A stretch of DNA of 64,000 bases from DATKHR01 sp036557365 (GCA_036557365.1 DATBHR010000057.1:124001-188000), one strand, 5' to 3'; shown: positions 39,516 through 47,711, counted from the stretch's first letter. Notes: generated by a model not told the origin, from the sequence alone. Numbers and translations: made by a program.

Positions 39516-42500
39516 ATGACCCATCGGCGTCCGTTCGTCGTGTGCTACACGCTGTCGGGCGCCGCGGCACTCGTTTACGAAGTGACCTGGACGCGGCTCC
39601 TCACGCTGCAGCTCGGTCACAGCGTCGCCGCGGCCAGCACGGTGCTCGCGGCGTTCATGGGCGGCCTCGCATGCGGCTCGTGGGCGGCCGGCCGCTGGCA
39701 ACCAGGCGTCGCCGCGCGCGATCGCGAGAGCCTTCGTCTCTACGCCGCGCTGGAAGTCGCCGTCGCCATCCTCGCACTGCTTCTCCCCTTCGTCCTCCGG
39801 GGCACCGTGCCGGCGCTCGCGTGGGCCTACGCGGACGGCACCACCCCAACGCGATTCGCGTTCGTTCGAATCGTGATCAGCCTGTTGCTCGTCGGCATCC
39901 CGGCGGTCGCGATGGGCGCGACGTTTCCAGTCGCGGCAGCCGCAGCGGCGAAGACGCCTGCGGAGACGGGCGTTCTGTACGCCGCAAACACCGCCGGCGC
40001 CGCGGTTGGGGCCATTCTCGCGGGCTTCTGGCTCGTGCCCGCGCTGGGCATCCAGGGTTCCAGTTGGGTCGGCGTCTCGCTCAACCTCGCCGCGGCCGCG
40101 GGCGCGTTGTGGATCCGCACCGCGCGTGAGTCGGCAGCGCCACCTCAGGCCGGACCTGCCCCGTCCAGAAGATCTCGCAAAGAACCTGCGAAGCCGCGGC
40201 AGACGGCACATGCGCCGTTCGTCGCGATGCCGATGGTCGCCGCCGTCGCTGCTGCGGTCTCCGGCTGCTCCGCCCTCGTCTACGAAGTCGCATGGACGCG
40301 TCTGCTCGCGCTCGTCATCGGTCCGACGACGTACGCCTTCGCGACGATGGCGGCGTCGTTCATCGTGGGACTGGCGATTGGCGCGGCGCTGTTCGTCCGC
40401 GTGGCGAGGACGACCGCGAAGCCGGCGACGTGGCTCGGCGGTCTCCTGATGACGGGCGCTGTCGCCGCGACGGCCGCCGCGTCGTATGCGGCCAACAGCC
40501 TCCCCCTGACCGTCGCCGCGCAGGTTGCGTCGCCGAACGCCGACTTCAGATCCGTCGTGATGCTGCAGGCGGTGGCCGTGGGCGTCGTCCTGCTGCCGAT
40601 GACGCTGGCGCTCGGCGGATCCTTTCCGCTGGCGCTGACGTTGGCGGGCGGGACGGATTCGTCGGTCGCCGATCGCGCGGCGCTGGTATACGCGGCAAAC
40701 ACGGTCGGCGCAATCGTTGGTGCGCTCACAGCTGGCTTCGTTCTGATTCCCGCCTTCGGCCTTCGCCCGACCATCGTCGGCGCGGCGCTCTTCGCGCTCG
40801 CGGGCGGCGTGGCGGTGATGCTCGCAGCGCGGCCGGAACGAATCGCGCTCGCACGGTTCGCAGCCATTCCGACGCTGGCGGCAGCCGCCGCCACGATCGC
40901 GATTTTCGCGGTGCCCGCATGGGATCGCGCGCTCCTCGCGAGCGGCGCCTACAAGTACGCGCCGTATCTCGCCGGAACCGACCTGGATGCCGTCCTCCGC
41001 GCCGGCTCGCTCGTCTACTATCGCGAAGGATCGGCGGCGACGGTCAGCGTGCGTGATCTCAGCGGCGTCCGCTCGCTCGCCATCGATGGCAAGGTCGACG
41101 CGTCGAACGGCGGCGACATGCTCACCCAACGGCTGCTCGGCCTGCTTCCGGTGCTCATCCACGGCCGCGCAGAAGATGTCGCCATCATCGGCCTGGGCAG
41201 CGGCGTGACCGTCGGGTCGGCCCTCGCGACCGGCACCGTCCGGCACGCCGACGTCATCGAAATCTCGCCCGAAGTCGTCGAGGCGTCGCGTTTCTTCGAC
41301 AGGGAAAGCGGACGCGCGCTCGCGCAGCCCGGCGTCCGGCTGATCGTCGGCGACGGTCGGTCCCACCTGCTCCTGAGCGATCGCGAGTACGACATCATCG
41401 TGTCCGAGCCGTCGAATCCGTGGATGGCGGGCGTGGCGTCACTCTTCACCCGCGAGTTCTTCGACGCCGTCCGGACACGATTGAAGCCCGACGGTATCGT
41501 CTGCCAGTGGGCTCACACCTACGACATCCGGCCCGAGGACCTGCGGTCAATCGTCAGGACGTTTGCTGCCGCGTTTCCCGAAAGCACGATGTGGCTCGTC
41601 GGCGGCGGCGACCTGCTCCTCATCGGCTCGAAGAGCGGACACGTCGTCGATCGCCTCGACTCGATGGCCGCGGCCGCACGGGATCCGCGCGTCGACGCGG
41701 TGCTCGCAGACGTCGGCGTCGCGCCACATACGGCGCCGTTCGTTCTGCTTTCGATGTATGCCGGCGGTCCCCGTGAGATTGATCGCCTGGCGGACACGGC
41801 CCCGATTCAGAGCGACGACCGCTCGGCGCTCGAGTACTCTGCGCCGCGTGGCATCTACGGTCGCACGCGCGAAGACAACGCGGCCACCATCCGCGCGCTG
41901 GCCCCGGTGAGCCCGCCGGCTGTCGCCCGCGCGGTAGCCGACGCCAACGACGCAGCCTGGACATCCAAGGGGCTGATCGACCTTCGCGCGCAGGTCTTCG
42001 CCGGCGCGTACGACGCGTTCCGGCGCGGCGTCGCGCTGAATCCTCGAAACGTCCGGGCGCTTTCCGGTCTGTCCGACGCCGCCGGAGGCGCCGGCAAGCT
42101 CGACGACGAACGACAGTGGCTGGAGTCGCTGGCGCAAAAGGATTCGACGAACGCCGACGTCCGCATCGAGTTGTCGCGCGTCCTGGCCGTGATGGGCAAA
42201 GGACAGGCGGCGGCAGCGGCGGCGTCCGACGCGCTCAAGCTGGCGCCGGACGACCCGCGGGCCGCGGATCAGCTCGCCTCGGTCTTCGCCGACGAGGGCG
42301 ACGGCCAGCGACTTGCCGCGCTGGCCGAACAATTAGTCCTCAAATTCCCTGACAGTGCGGACTCTCGGTACTACCAGGCGACGGCGCTGTTTCTGAACGG
42401 ACGAACAGCCGAGGCCGCCGATATCGCCCGCCGTGTCGTCGCCGCGCATCCCGAACATGCGCGGGCGCAGAACCTGCTCGGCGCCGCGTGTGCGTCGCTT

Positions 42501-42716
42501 GGTCAGCGTGAGTGCGCACAGGGTGCCTTTGATGCATCAATTCGCAACAATCCGCGCGACCCGTCAGGGTATGTAAACGCCGGCGTGTTCAATCTTCAGG
42601 TGGCAAATCTGTCATCGGCGGCCTCGTACTTCGCGAACGCGCTCGCGATCGATCCGTCATCGAGCGCCGCGCGCGAAGGTCTCGCGCGAGCCCGTTCTTC
42701 CGCTCCTTCACGATAA
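39516..42716 (+). CDS. Membrane / spermidine-synthase-like / TPR fusion protein
   Basis: 1066 aa from the ATG at 39516. Residues about 1-460 are a polytopic membrane domain built as an internal duplication: ALVYEVTWTRLL near residue 20 recurs as ALVYEVAWTRLL near 257. About 490-760 is a spermidine-synthase-like Rossmann domain (IIGLGSGVTVGSALA, VIEISPEVVEASRFF, VGDGRSHLLL). The catalytic Asp region of true aminopropyltransferases is replaced by IVSEPSNPWMAG, so polyamine synthesis is unlikely. The C-terminus (about 790-1066) holds TPR repeats. The architecture occurs in other bacteria as an uncharacterised membrane protein; the reaction is unknown. It follows receptor 2 on the same strand. 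Confidence 0.82.
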   Translation: MTHRRPFVVCYTLSGAAALVYEVTWTRLLTLQLGHSVAAASTVLAAFMGGLACGSWAAGRWQPGVAARDRESLRLYAALEVAVAILALLLPFVLRGTVPALAWAYADGTTPTRFAFVRIVISLLLVGIPAVAMGATFPVAAAAAAKTPAETGVLYAANTAGAAVGAILAGFWLVPALGIQGSSWVGVSLNLAAAAGALWIRTARESAAPPQAGPAPSRRSRKEPAKPRQTAHAPFVAMPMVAAVAAAVSGCSALVYEVAWTRLLALVIGPTTYAFATMAASFIVGLAIGAALFVRVARTTAKPATWLGGLLMTGAVAATAAASYAANSLPLTVAAQVASPNADFRSVVMLQAVAVGVVLLPMTLALGGSFPLALTLAGGTDSSVADRAALVYAANTVGAIVGALTAGFVLIPAFGLRPTIVGAALFALAGGVAVMLAARPERIALARFAAIPTLAAAAATIAIFAVPAWDRALLASGAYKYAPYLAGTDLDAVLRAGSLVYYREGSAATVSVRDLSGVRSLAIDGKVDASNGGDMLTQRLLGLLPVLIHGRAEDVAIIGLGSGVTVGSALATGTVRHADVIEISPEVVEASRFFDRESGRALAQPGVRLIVGDGRSHLLLSDREYDIIVSEPSNPWMAGVASLFTREFFDAVRTRLKPDGIVCQWAHTYDIRPEDLRSIVRTFAAAFPESTMWLVGGGDLLLIGSKSGHVVDRLDSMAAAARDPRVDAVLADVGVAPHTAPFVLLSMYAGGPREIDRLADTAPIQSDDRSALEYSAPRGIYGRTREDNAATIRALAPVSPPAVARAVADANDAAWTSKGLIDLRAQVFAGAYDAFRRGVALNPRNVRALSGLSDAAGGAGKLDDERQWLESLAQKDSTNADVRIELSRVLAVMGKGQAAAAAASDALKLAPDDPRAADQLASVFADEGDGQRLAALAEQLVLKFPDSADSRYYQATALFLNGRTAEAADIARRVVAAHPEHARAQNLLGAACASLGQRECAQGAFDASIRNNPRDPSGYVNAGVFNLQVANLSSAASYFANALAIDPSSSAAREGLARARSSAPSR

Positions 42717-42875
42717 AACTGGATCGCGCTTCAAAGAAGTGAATCGCGCGTGACGTTAGACGGGCGCTTGAAATTCGGTACGCCCAAATCTCTCACCGAA
42801 CGCGCGTTGCATCTGTTACGAAGTTGAAGTCAACACGCGGCACGCGTATTGCTGCAGCGTTCGAGCGGAGGCAGA

Positions 42876-43085
42876 ATGAGTCTCGTCAGACTTCTCGGCT
42901 TCACCACCCTCGGCTGCGGCTGCATCGTCGGCCGCTACCGCGAAGTGGCCACGAGTCGCGAAGTGAGCTACGTCGAGGAAAAGGGCAAGGCGTGCGGCAG
43001 TCACGGCCATCGGCGCAACCACACGGTGGCGACCGAACGGCTCGCGACGGTCTCGCCGATCGCCCTGACCACGAAGGCGTCCTAA
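42876..43085 (+). CDS. Small Cys/His-containing protein, 69 aa
   Basis: An ATG at 42876 preceded by GGAGG (42867-42871, 4-nt spacing) opens a 69-codon frame. The product has CGC (residues 13-15 of LGFTTLGCGCIVGRYREV), a charged middle (SREVSYVEEKGKACGSHGHRRNHTVATERL) with one more Cys and three His, and no signal peptide. The Cys-x-Cys ... Cys-x-x-His-x-His spacing could bind a metal ion. I do not recognise a named family. It sits alone between the membrane fusion gene and an orphan DNA methyltransferase gene. A longer frame from 42849 has no better start. Confidence 0.6.
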   Translation: MSLVRLLGFTTLGCGCIVGRYREVATSREVSYVEEKGKACGSHGHRRNHTVATERLATVSPIALTTKAS

Positions 43086-43095
43086 TCGGCTGCGG

Positions 43096-43163
43096 CCCGC
43101 CGACACGGCGGGCGTCTGTACAGCGCCGGAACATCAGCTGTTCCGAAATGGGGCGCCCGCCCC
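43096..43163. repeat. Two tandem GC-rich hairpins before the DNA methyltransferase
   Basis: GCCCGCC (43096-43102) pairs with GGCGGGC (43108-43114) around GACAC. GGGGCG (43150-43155) pairs with CGCCCC (43158-43163) around two bases. The first could terminate the small Cys-protein gene (10 nt after its stop), though no T-run follows. The second lies 39 nt before the methyltransferase start and could be a terminator, an operator or a secondary-structure leader. Confidence 0.4.
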
Positions 43164-43202
43164 TATCGTACTAATCCCTCCCGACCGAAAAAGCATGCAG
43201 TT

Positions 43203-44183
43203 ATGAGTGTCGTGCTCAAGCCGTATGCGAACGTCGCAGCAGGCCAGGCGACGGGACGCTTCTATCTCGGCGACTGCGTCGCCGTTCTCGGGCAGCTCGC
43301 GCCGCAGAGTGTGGACGTCATCGTGACGTCGCCGCCCTACAACCTCGGCATTCAATACAACCGGTACGAGGACTCGCTCACACGCGAGGACTACCTGACC
43401 TGGACAAACAACTGGCTCGCGGCGGCTGCGCGCGTGCTTCGGCCGGACGGCTCGCTGTTCCTGAACGTCGGCGCCAAGCCCTCGGACCCGTGGACGGCGC
43501 TCGACGTGGCGCAGACCGCGCGGCCTCATCTGCGACTGCAGAACATCATTCACTGGATCAAGTCGATCGCGATCGACCGCTCGTCGGCCGGCGCGGGCGC
43601 GGGCCTGACGCGCGATCTGGCGGTCGGCCACTACAAACCCATCAACAGCGATCGGTTTCTGAACGACTGTCAGGAATTCGTGTTTCACTTCACGCCCGGC
43701 GGCGACACCTCGCTGGATCGCCTGGCGCTCGGCGTCCCCTACCAGGATCAGTCGAACGTCACGCGCTGGCGGAACGCATCGCAGGGCCTGCGCTGCCGCG
43801 GGAACACGTGGTTCATCCCGTACGAGACGATCCAGCGGCGCGATCGTGATCGGCCGCATCCGGCGACGTTTCCGTCGCAGCTTCCCGAACAGTGCCTTCG
43901 GCTCCACGGCCTCGGACGCGTGCGCGTCGCGATGGATCCGTTTACGGGTCTCGGCAGCACCGCCGTGGCGTGCGCGCGGCTCGGCATCAACTTCATCGGG
44001 GCGGACATCGACGAGGTGTACCTGAAGGAAGCTGTGGCGCGCATGCGAGACGCGGGAAGTCGCACGGATCGCGTCCCGGAAACAACTGCGAAAGGACTGC
44101 CCGGGCGCGGCGAGGCGCGAATGCGGAAGGCGTCGCTTCGACCGGGCGCTGCGGTTGCGACCCGGTCGACTCGAGCGAGATGA
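43203..44183 (+). CDS. Orphan DNA methyltransferase (N4-cytosine or N6-adenine, beta class)
   Basis: 326 aa. The catalytic motif IV is TSPPYN (about residues 42-47) and the SAM motif I is DPFTGLGSTAVA near residue 240. This IV-before-I order is the beta class, with the target-recognition part between them. SPPY is more common in N4-cytosine enzymes but occurs in N6-adenine ones too. RVLRPDGSLFLNVGAKPSDPW and HPATFPSQLPEQCLRLHG are typical. No restriction endonuclease or specificity gene is adjacent, so it is probably a regulatory orphan. The last about 40 residues are Arg/Ala-rich and not part of the core. Confidence 0.9.
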   Translation: MSVVLKPYANVAAGQATGRFYLGDCVAVLGQLAPQSVDVIVTSPPYNLGIQYNRYEDSLTREDYLTWTNNWLAAAARVLRPDGSLFLNVGAKPSDPWTALDVAQTARPHLRLQNIIHWIKSIAIDRSSAGAGAGLTRDLAVGHYKPINSDRFLNDCQEFVFHFTPGGDTSLDRLALGVPYQDQSNVTRWRNASQGLRCRGNTWFIPYETIQRRDRDRPHPATFPSQLPEQCLRLHGLGRVRVAMDPFTGLGSTAVACARLGINFIGADIDEVYLKEAVARMRDAGSRTDRVPETTAKGLPGRGEARMRKASLRPGAAVATRSTRAR

Positions 44184-44195
44184 CGGTTCTGGCGC

Positions 44196-45524
44196 CTACT
44201 GTTTCGTCTGCGTCGGCGCCGGCGGCGGCTTGAGCACGTACTCTTTGCGCGACCAGATCTGCCACTTCTGCCCCGGACGCGTGACGCGCACTTCGATATT
44301 GCGCCGACGCTTCTGAATGTCCGGGTTCTTCGAGTAGTAGCCCAGCACGTAGTAGTCGCTGGTCTCGGCGTCGATGCGCTTCAGCGCCTTGCTGAAGTCG
44401 TTCTGGTTGACGACGGCGACGCCGCCGGTTTCCTCAGCGAGCACACGCAGGCTGTCCTGCGACTTGCGGACGAAGTCGTTCCACTGCGTCGGATCGACCT
44501 GCTCGCCGATGTCACCCATGCCGACCAGGCCGCGCGGATCGATCGTGTACATCGTGACGTTGGCGCGATTTGCGGAGCGTGTGAGGTCGCCGAGCTCGCG
44601 CGCGAGATCAGCGTCAGCAAACTCTTCGCTCTGCTTCTGCTGCTGCGTCATCGGATCGCCGTTGGGATCCACGGACTGTCCGGCTGCTGCCGCCGCCTGA
44701 TTCTGCGAGCGTGCAAACTCGTTCTGCGCGAACGGCGAGTTCGGATCCATCAGACCGAGTCGCGCATCCTGAAACGGATTGAAGTCGTAGCCGTCGCTGA
44801 CGTAGACCAGCGCCTTGCGCCGGTTGTGAACCGTTTCGAGGTTCTTCAGCACGTCGTTGACCGTCGAGAACGCGACGTGCGCGCGGTACTTCACTTCGCT
44901 CGGACCATCGGCGCCGGACGGGCCGTTGATGATGTCGGTCGGCTTCAGCTCGTTGCCTGCGATTTTCTTGATCGCTTCGTCGAGCCGGTTGCGGTCGTAC
45001 GTCATGTCGACCGCGATCGACGACGGTCCGCTCGACACGATGCCGAACATGTCGCCATCGTGGACCAGCTCTTTTGAAATCTTCCGGAACAGCTCGCGCA
45101 CACGTCCGGTGTTGTCGAACTGCAGGTGAAGATCGTCGACGAAGAACAGGAAGATGCGCCCCGACACGTCGGTTCGCGGCTTCGTCGGCGGCAGGATGAT
45201 GCCTTCGGGCGGCGGCGGTGGCGGCGGCGCCAGCAGGTTGTTGACCTTCCCGCCGGTGACCACGGTCATCGACGTGATGTCCTGCTTCACGCCGTCTTCC
45301 CAGATTTCGAACTCTCCCTGTTTCAGGTCGGATACGAAGTTGCCCTTCTCGTCGCGGACGACGATGTCGTTCGTGACGAGGTCGACCTGGACGCGGAAGG
45401 TCGCTTTGTCCTGCGGCTTCGGCGCGGGCTGTTGCTGCTGTGGGGCGGGCGTCTGGGCAGACAGTCCTGCGACGAGCGTCACGAGGCACGCCGTGGGCCA
45501 GAAACCCTTCGCTTTCAATCCCAT
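44196..45524 (-). CDS. VWFA-related acidobacterial-type secreted protein
   Basis: 442 aa with a signal peptide (about residues 5-24, ending GLSAQ) and a Gln/Pro-rich linker. The VWFA-like fold begins near 65 (FRVQVDLVTNDIVVRDEKGNFVSDLKQGEFEIWEDGVKQDI) and the MIDAS-equivalent strand is FFVDDLHLQFDNTGR. In place of the metal-coordinating DxSxS it has DxHxQ, so classical metal binding is doubtful. Later segments (KALVYVSDGYDF, YTIDPRGLVGMGD, ETSDYYVLGYYSKN, RRRNIEVRVTRPGQ) match the acidobacterial VWFA-related domain. The role is unknown; probably protein-protein interaction in the envelope. TATAAT ends 8 nt before its ATG. Confidence 0.88.
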   Translation of the reverse strand: MGLKAKGFWPTACLVTLVAGLSAQTPAPQQQQPAPKPQDKATFRVQVDLVTNDIVVRDEKGNFVSDLKQGEFEIWEDGVKQDITSMTVVTGGKVNNLLAPPPPPPPEGIILPPTKPRTDVSGRIFLFFVDDLHLQFDNTGRVRELFRKISKELVHDGDMFGIVSSGPSSIAVDMTYDRNRLDEAIKKIAGNELKPTDIINGPSGADGPSEVKYRAHVAFSTVNDVLKNLETVHNRRKALVYVSDGYDFNPFQDARLGLMDPNSPFAQNEFARSQNQAAAAAGQSVDPNGDPMTQQQKQSEEFADADLARELGDLTRSANRANVTMYTIDPRGLVGMGDIGEQVDPTQWNDFVRKSQDSLRVLAEETGGVAVVNQNDFSKALKRIDAETSDYYVLGYYSKNPDIQKRRRNIEVRVTRPGQKWQIWSRKEYVLKPPPAPTQTKQ

Positions 45525-45532
45525 GGGCGAAA

Positions 45533-45538
45533 ATTATA
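45533..45538 (-). promoter_or_regulatory. TATAAT -10 box for the VWFA-related gene
   Basis: On the minus strand TATAAT occupies 45538 to 45533 and ends 8 nt before the ATG at 45524, predicting a near-leaderless mRNA. The box overlaps the stop codon of the upstream TVP38-family gene, so the VWFA-related gene can be expressed on its own. Confidence 0.5.
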
Positions 45539-46199
45539 CCTCGCTGAGGGCTCGCCGAGCGGCTCGAGCGACAACAATTGTCGCGGCGGCCGACGCGGCC
45601 AGGCCAAGGACGAGCATCCCGTAGTAGGACGCGCTCTGCGGCGCCTGAGCCTTGTCGGCGACCAGAATCGCTTCCTTCGCCACCTTACCGCTGTACGCGT
45701 AAAGAAATGTACTCGGGATCATCCCGACCGAGGCCATCACGAAGTGTCTCGCAGGCATCGTCGTCAGTCCCAGGACGTAGTTCAAAATATTGAACGGGGC
45801 GACGGGCGATAGCCGCAGCAGAAACACGACGCGACCACCCTTCTTCGCGACGGCGCGCTCGACGGCGCTCAGGCGCGGCCGCGTCGCGAGCGTGCGCTGG
45901 ACCACGCCGCGCGCCGCGTGCCTGCCGAGCAGGAATGCGGCGGTCGATCCCACCGTGCCTCCCACCAGCGAACAGAAGAACGACGCCAGGACGCCGAAAA
46001 CGGCGCCGCCGGCAAACGTAAACCACGCGCCGGGGACCATCAATACGACGGCGACGATGTACAGCAGCACGAACAGCGGCAGACCAGCAGCGCCCAGGCG
46101 CTGGATTTTCTCGACAGCTGGAAGGATGTGCGGCGCTACCCGCTGACCGCCCCACAAAAGCGCGAGGACGACGACCGCAATCGCCGCCCCGATGCGCAT
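45534..46199 (-). CDS. TVP38/TMEM64 (DedA-like) membrane protein
   Basis: 221 aa from the ATG at 46199 (a TTG at 46217 extends it by six residues). Five or six hydrophobic segments. The SNARE-associated/VTT domain is seen in FTFAGGAVFGVLASFFCSLVGGTVGSTAAFLLGR and LLRLSPVAPFNILNYVLGLT. Members are scramblase-like or lipid-carrier transporters of the inner membrane. It is the third gene of a short minus-strand run after two proteins with basic tails; spacers are 15-25 nt. Confidence 0.9.
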   Translation of the reverse strand: MRIGAAIAVVVLALLWGGQRVAPHILPAVEKIQRLGAAGLPLFVLLYIVAVVLMVPGAWFTFAGGAVFGVLASFFCSLVGGTVGSTAAFLLGRHAARGVVQRTLATRPRLSAVERAVAKKGGRVVFLLRLSPVAPFNILNYVLGLTTMPARHFVMASVGMIPSTFLYAYSGKVAKEAILVADKAQAPQSASYYGMLVLGLAASAAATIVVARAARRALSEV

Positions 46200-46224
46200 C
46201 GCGCGGTTCCGGAACAAAGGACGC

Positions 46225-47010
46225 CTATTCTCCGGGTTCGTCGGAATTGGAATCCTGATCGGCTTGTTCGTCGGTTGCGTCAGTTGGCGGCGCGGTTTCC
46301 GGTCCTGCGACGGCCGGCGCGCCGGGCGACGCGGAAGGACGACCTCGCCCGCGCCGACGACGTCGGCGTCGACGTCGCGCGGACGGAGCCTGCGCCTCGG
46401 CCTGTGAATTCGCGTGCGCCTCGGATTGGGAATCCGGCGCGCGGTCGAGTGATATCGCCGCAGTCTCGATGGATGGCGACATCAGCACGAGCGATTCTTC
46501 CGTCGGATCGAGCGAATCGGCTTGTTGCTCGGCCGCATCGACGGTGAGATCGCCGAAGTCCTCCCCGCCCGGACCGTCGTCGACGTCGAGTGGCGGCGCA
46601 TCGAACGCGTCGGCGGCGGTGACGTTCGACGGCGGCATCTCTTCGAGCGGCTCGTCGAACGTTTGGCGCCGTTGGCCGCCCTGTTCCTCAGCGTTCTTGC
46701 CGGCTGCGTCGCGCCTGCTGTGCCTCTCAGCGCGTTCTGCGCGGCGCTTGTCGCGCCATCGCTCTGCGTCCGCTGAGGGAATCGGCGTCTCGATGATCTT
46801 TCGCCAGTCGAACTCGACGCCGGGATTCTGTGCCTCCAGCGTTCGGCGAACCTCCGCGTCGAACGGTTCGCGTCCAACCTTGACGTTCGGCGGCGTGCGG
46901 AACCAGTACAGCAGGCGCGCGCGGGTCTTGCCGCGGCGGTTGGTGGTCGCTTCGACGAGGTAGAAGTGTTCGTACCCTCGCCTGTCGCGGCTGAAACGCA
47001 GAAAAGCCAT
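46225..47010 (-). CDS. Protein with conserved N-domain and Arg-rich acidic/basic tail
   Basis: 261 aa. The first about 90 residues look folded (MAFLRFSRDRRGYEHFYLVEATTNRRGKTRARLLYWFRTPPNVKVG...). From about 90 on it is low complexity: an Arg/Glu-rich helix (RWRDKRRAERAERHSRRD), a long acidic stretch (about 115-190), then a run of ten Arg residues in RRRRRRRRRGRGRP near 220, then an acidic end. I do not recognise the family. Nucleic-acid binding is plausible. It follows the Lys-rich protein gene with a 15-nt gap, so the two are probably co-expressed. Confidence 0.7.
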   Translation of the reverse strand: MAFLRFSRDRRGYEHFYLVEATTNRRGKTRARLLYWFRTPPNVKVGREPFDAEVRRTLEAQNPGVEFDWRKIIETPIPSADAERWRDKRRAERAERHSRRDAAGKNAEEQGGQRRQTFDEPLEEMPPSNVTAADAFDAPPLDVDDGPGGEDFGDLTVDAAEQQADSLDPTEESLVLMSPSIETAAISLDRAPDSQSEAHANSQAEAQAPSARRRRRRRRRGRGRPSASPGAPAVAGPETAPPTDATDEQADQDSNSDEPGE

Positions 47011-47025
47011 ACGCGACTGACGCGC

Positions 47026-47607
47026 TTACTTCTTTTTCTTCTTCGCCGGTTGTTTGGCCGCTTTTTTCTTGGCGGCCGGCGCCGGCGCCTTCTTCGGCGC
47101 AGGCTTCACCGCAGGCTTTGCAACGACCTTCGGCTTCTGCTCTTTGACCGGCGCCTTCTTCGGAGGCGGAGGCGGCGCCTCCTTGTTCCGGTACACCATG
47201 GTAAAGCGCATCTGGTCGCCGACGGGGTGATAGCTCCAGATTTCGGATACGTAGATATTGTTGTCCTCGGACAACCGCCGGGCGACGTCAACCATTCCCG
47301 CGGGCACGTACAAGTGAAACGGCACGCGGACACGTGAAAGATGTGACCATTCTGCGAGCGCCTCGAGATGATTGACCGACTCGCCTGTCTCGACCTCGAC
47401 CACGCATTGCACCTTCCTGCCACGATCCAGCGCCATCAGCACGACATCCGGATAAATCGCCGCCGGCCCGATACCTACTGGAACCGCCTGCTCAGCTCCC
47501 GGATTGATACCAACTTCGTATTTTCGGCGAAACTTCGCCTGGAGCTGGCGAATGATGCGGTCATGCTCGAGTTGCTCGCGGACAGGCCGCACCAGAATCG
47601 GGCTCAC
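47026..47607 (-). CDS. Nuclease-fold-like protein with histone H1-like Lys/Ala/Pro tail
   Basis: 193 aa from the GTG at 47607, with GGAGG 6 nt upstream. Residues 1-140 are a folded domain: IRQLQAKFRRKYEVGI, IYPDVVLMALDRGRKVQCVVEVETGESV, VPAGMVDVARRLSEDNN. The PD ... ExE arrangement (Pro-Asp in IYPDVV, Glu-Val-Glu in VEVETG) resembles the core of PD-(D/E)xK nuclease-fold proteins. The last about 55 residues are Lys/Ala/Pro repeats (KKAPVKEQKPKVVAKPAVKPAPKK ...) like histone H1 and bacterial Hc1/AlgP tails. A DNA-related role is inferred. It is first in a run of minus-strand genes. Confidence 0.7.
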   Translation of the reverse strand: MSPILVRPVREQLEHDRIIRQLQAKFRRKYEVGINPGAEQAVPVGIGPAAIYPDVVLMALDRGRKVQCVVEVETGESVNHLEALAEWSHLSRVRVPFHLYVPAGMVDVARRLSEDNNIYVSEIWSYHPVGDQMRFTMVYRNKEAPPPPPKKAPVKEQKPKVVAKPAVKPAPKKAPAPAAKKKAAKQPAKKKKK

Positions 47608-47711
47608 CGAGCGCCTCCAAACTGTTGGATAAACACGGCTATCGAACCCGAAAGTCTAGCATGAATCATCGAAGCTCCACGGTAGACCAGCGTTGCATCC
47701 GACTCGTCGGT

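Noticed and set aside
42816..43106. 96-codon frame on the minus strand over the small Cys protein
   Set aside because: The plus frame has the ribosome-binding site and a coherent sequence; the minus one is Ala/Arg filler.
43134..43907. 257-codon frame opposite the DNA methyltransferase
   Set aside because: No motif, no ribosome-binding site, and the opposite strand has the full methyltransferase signature.
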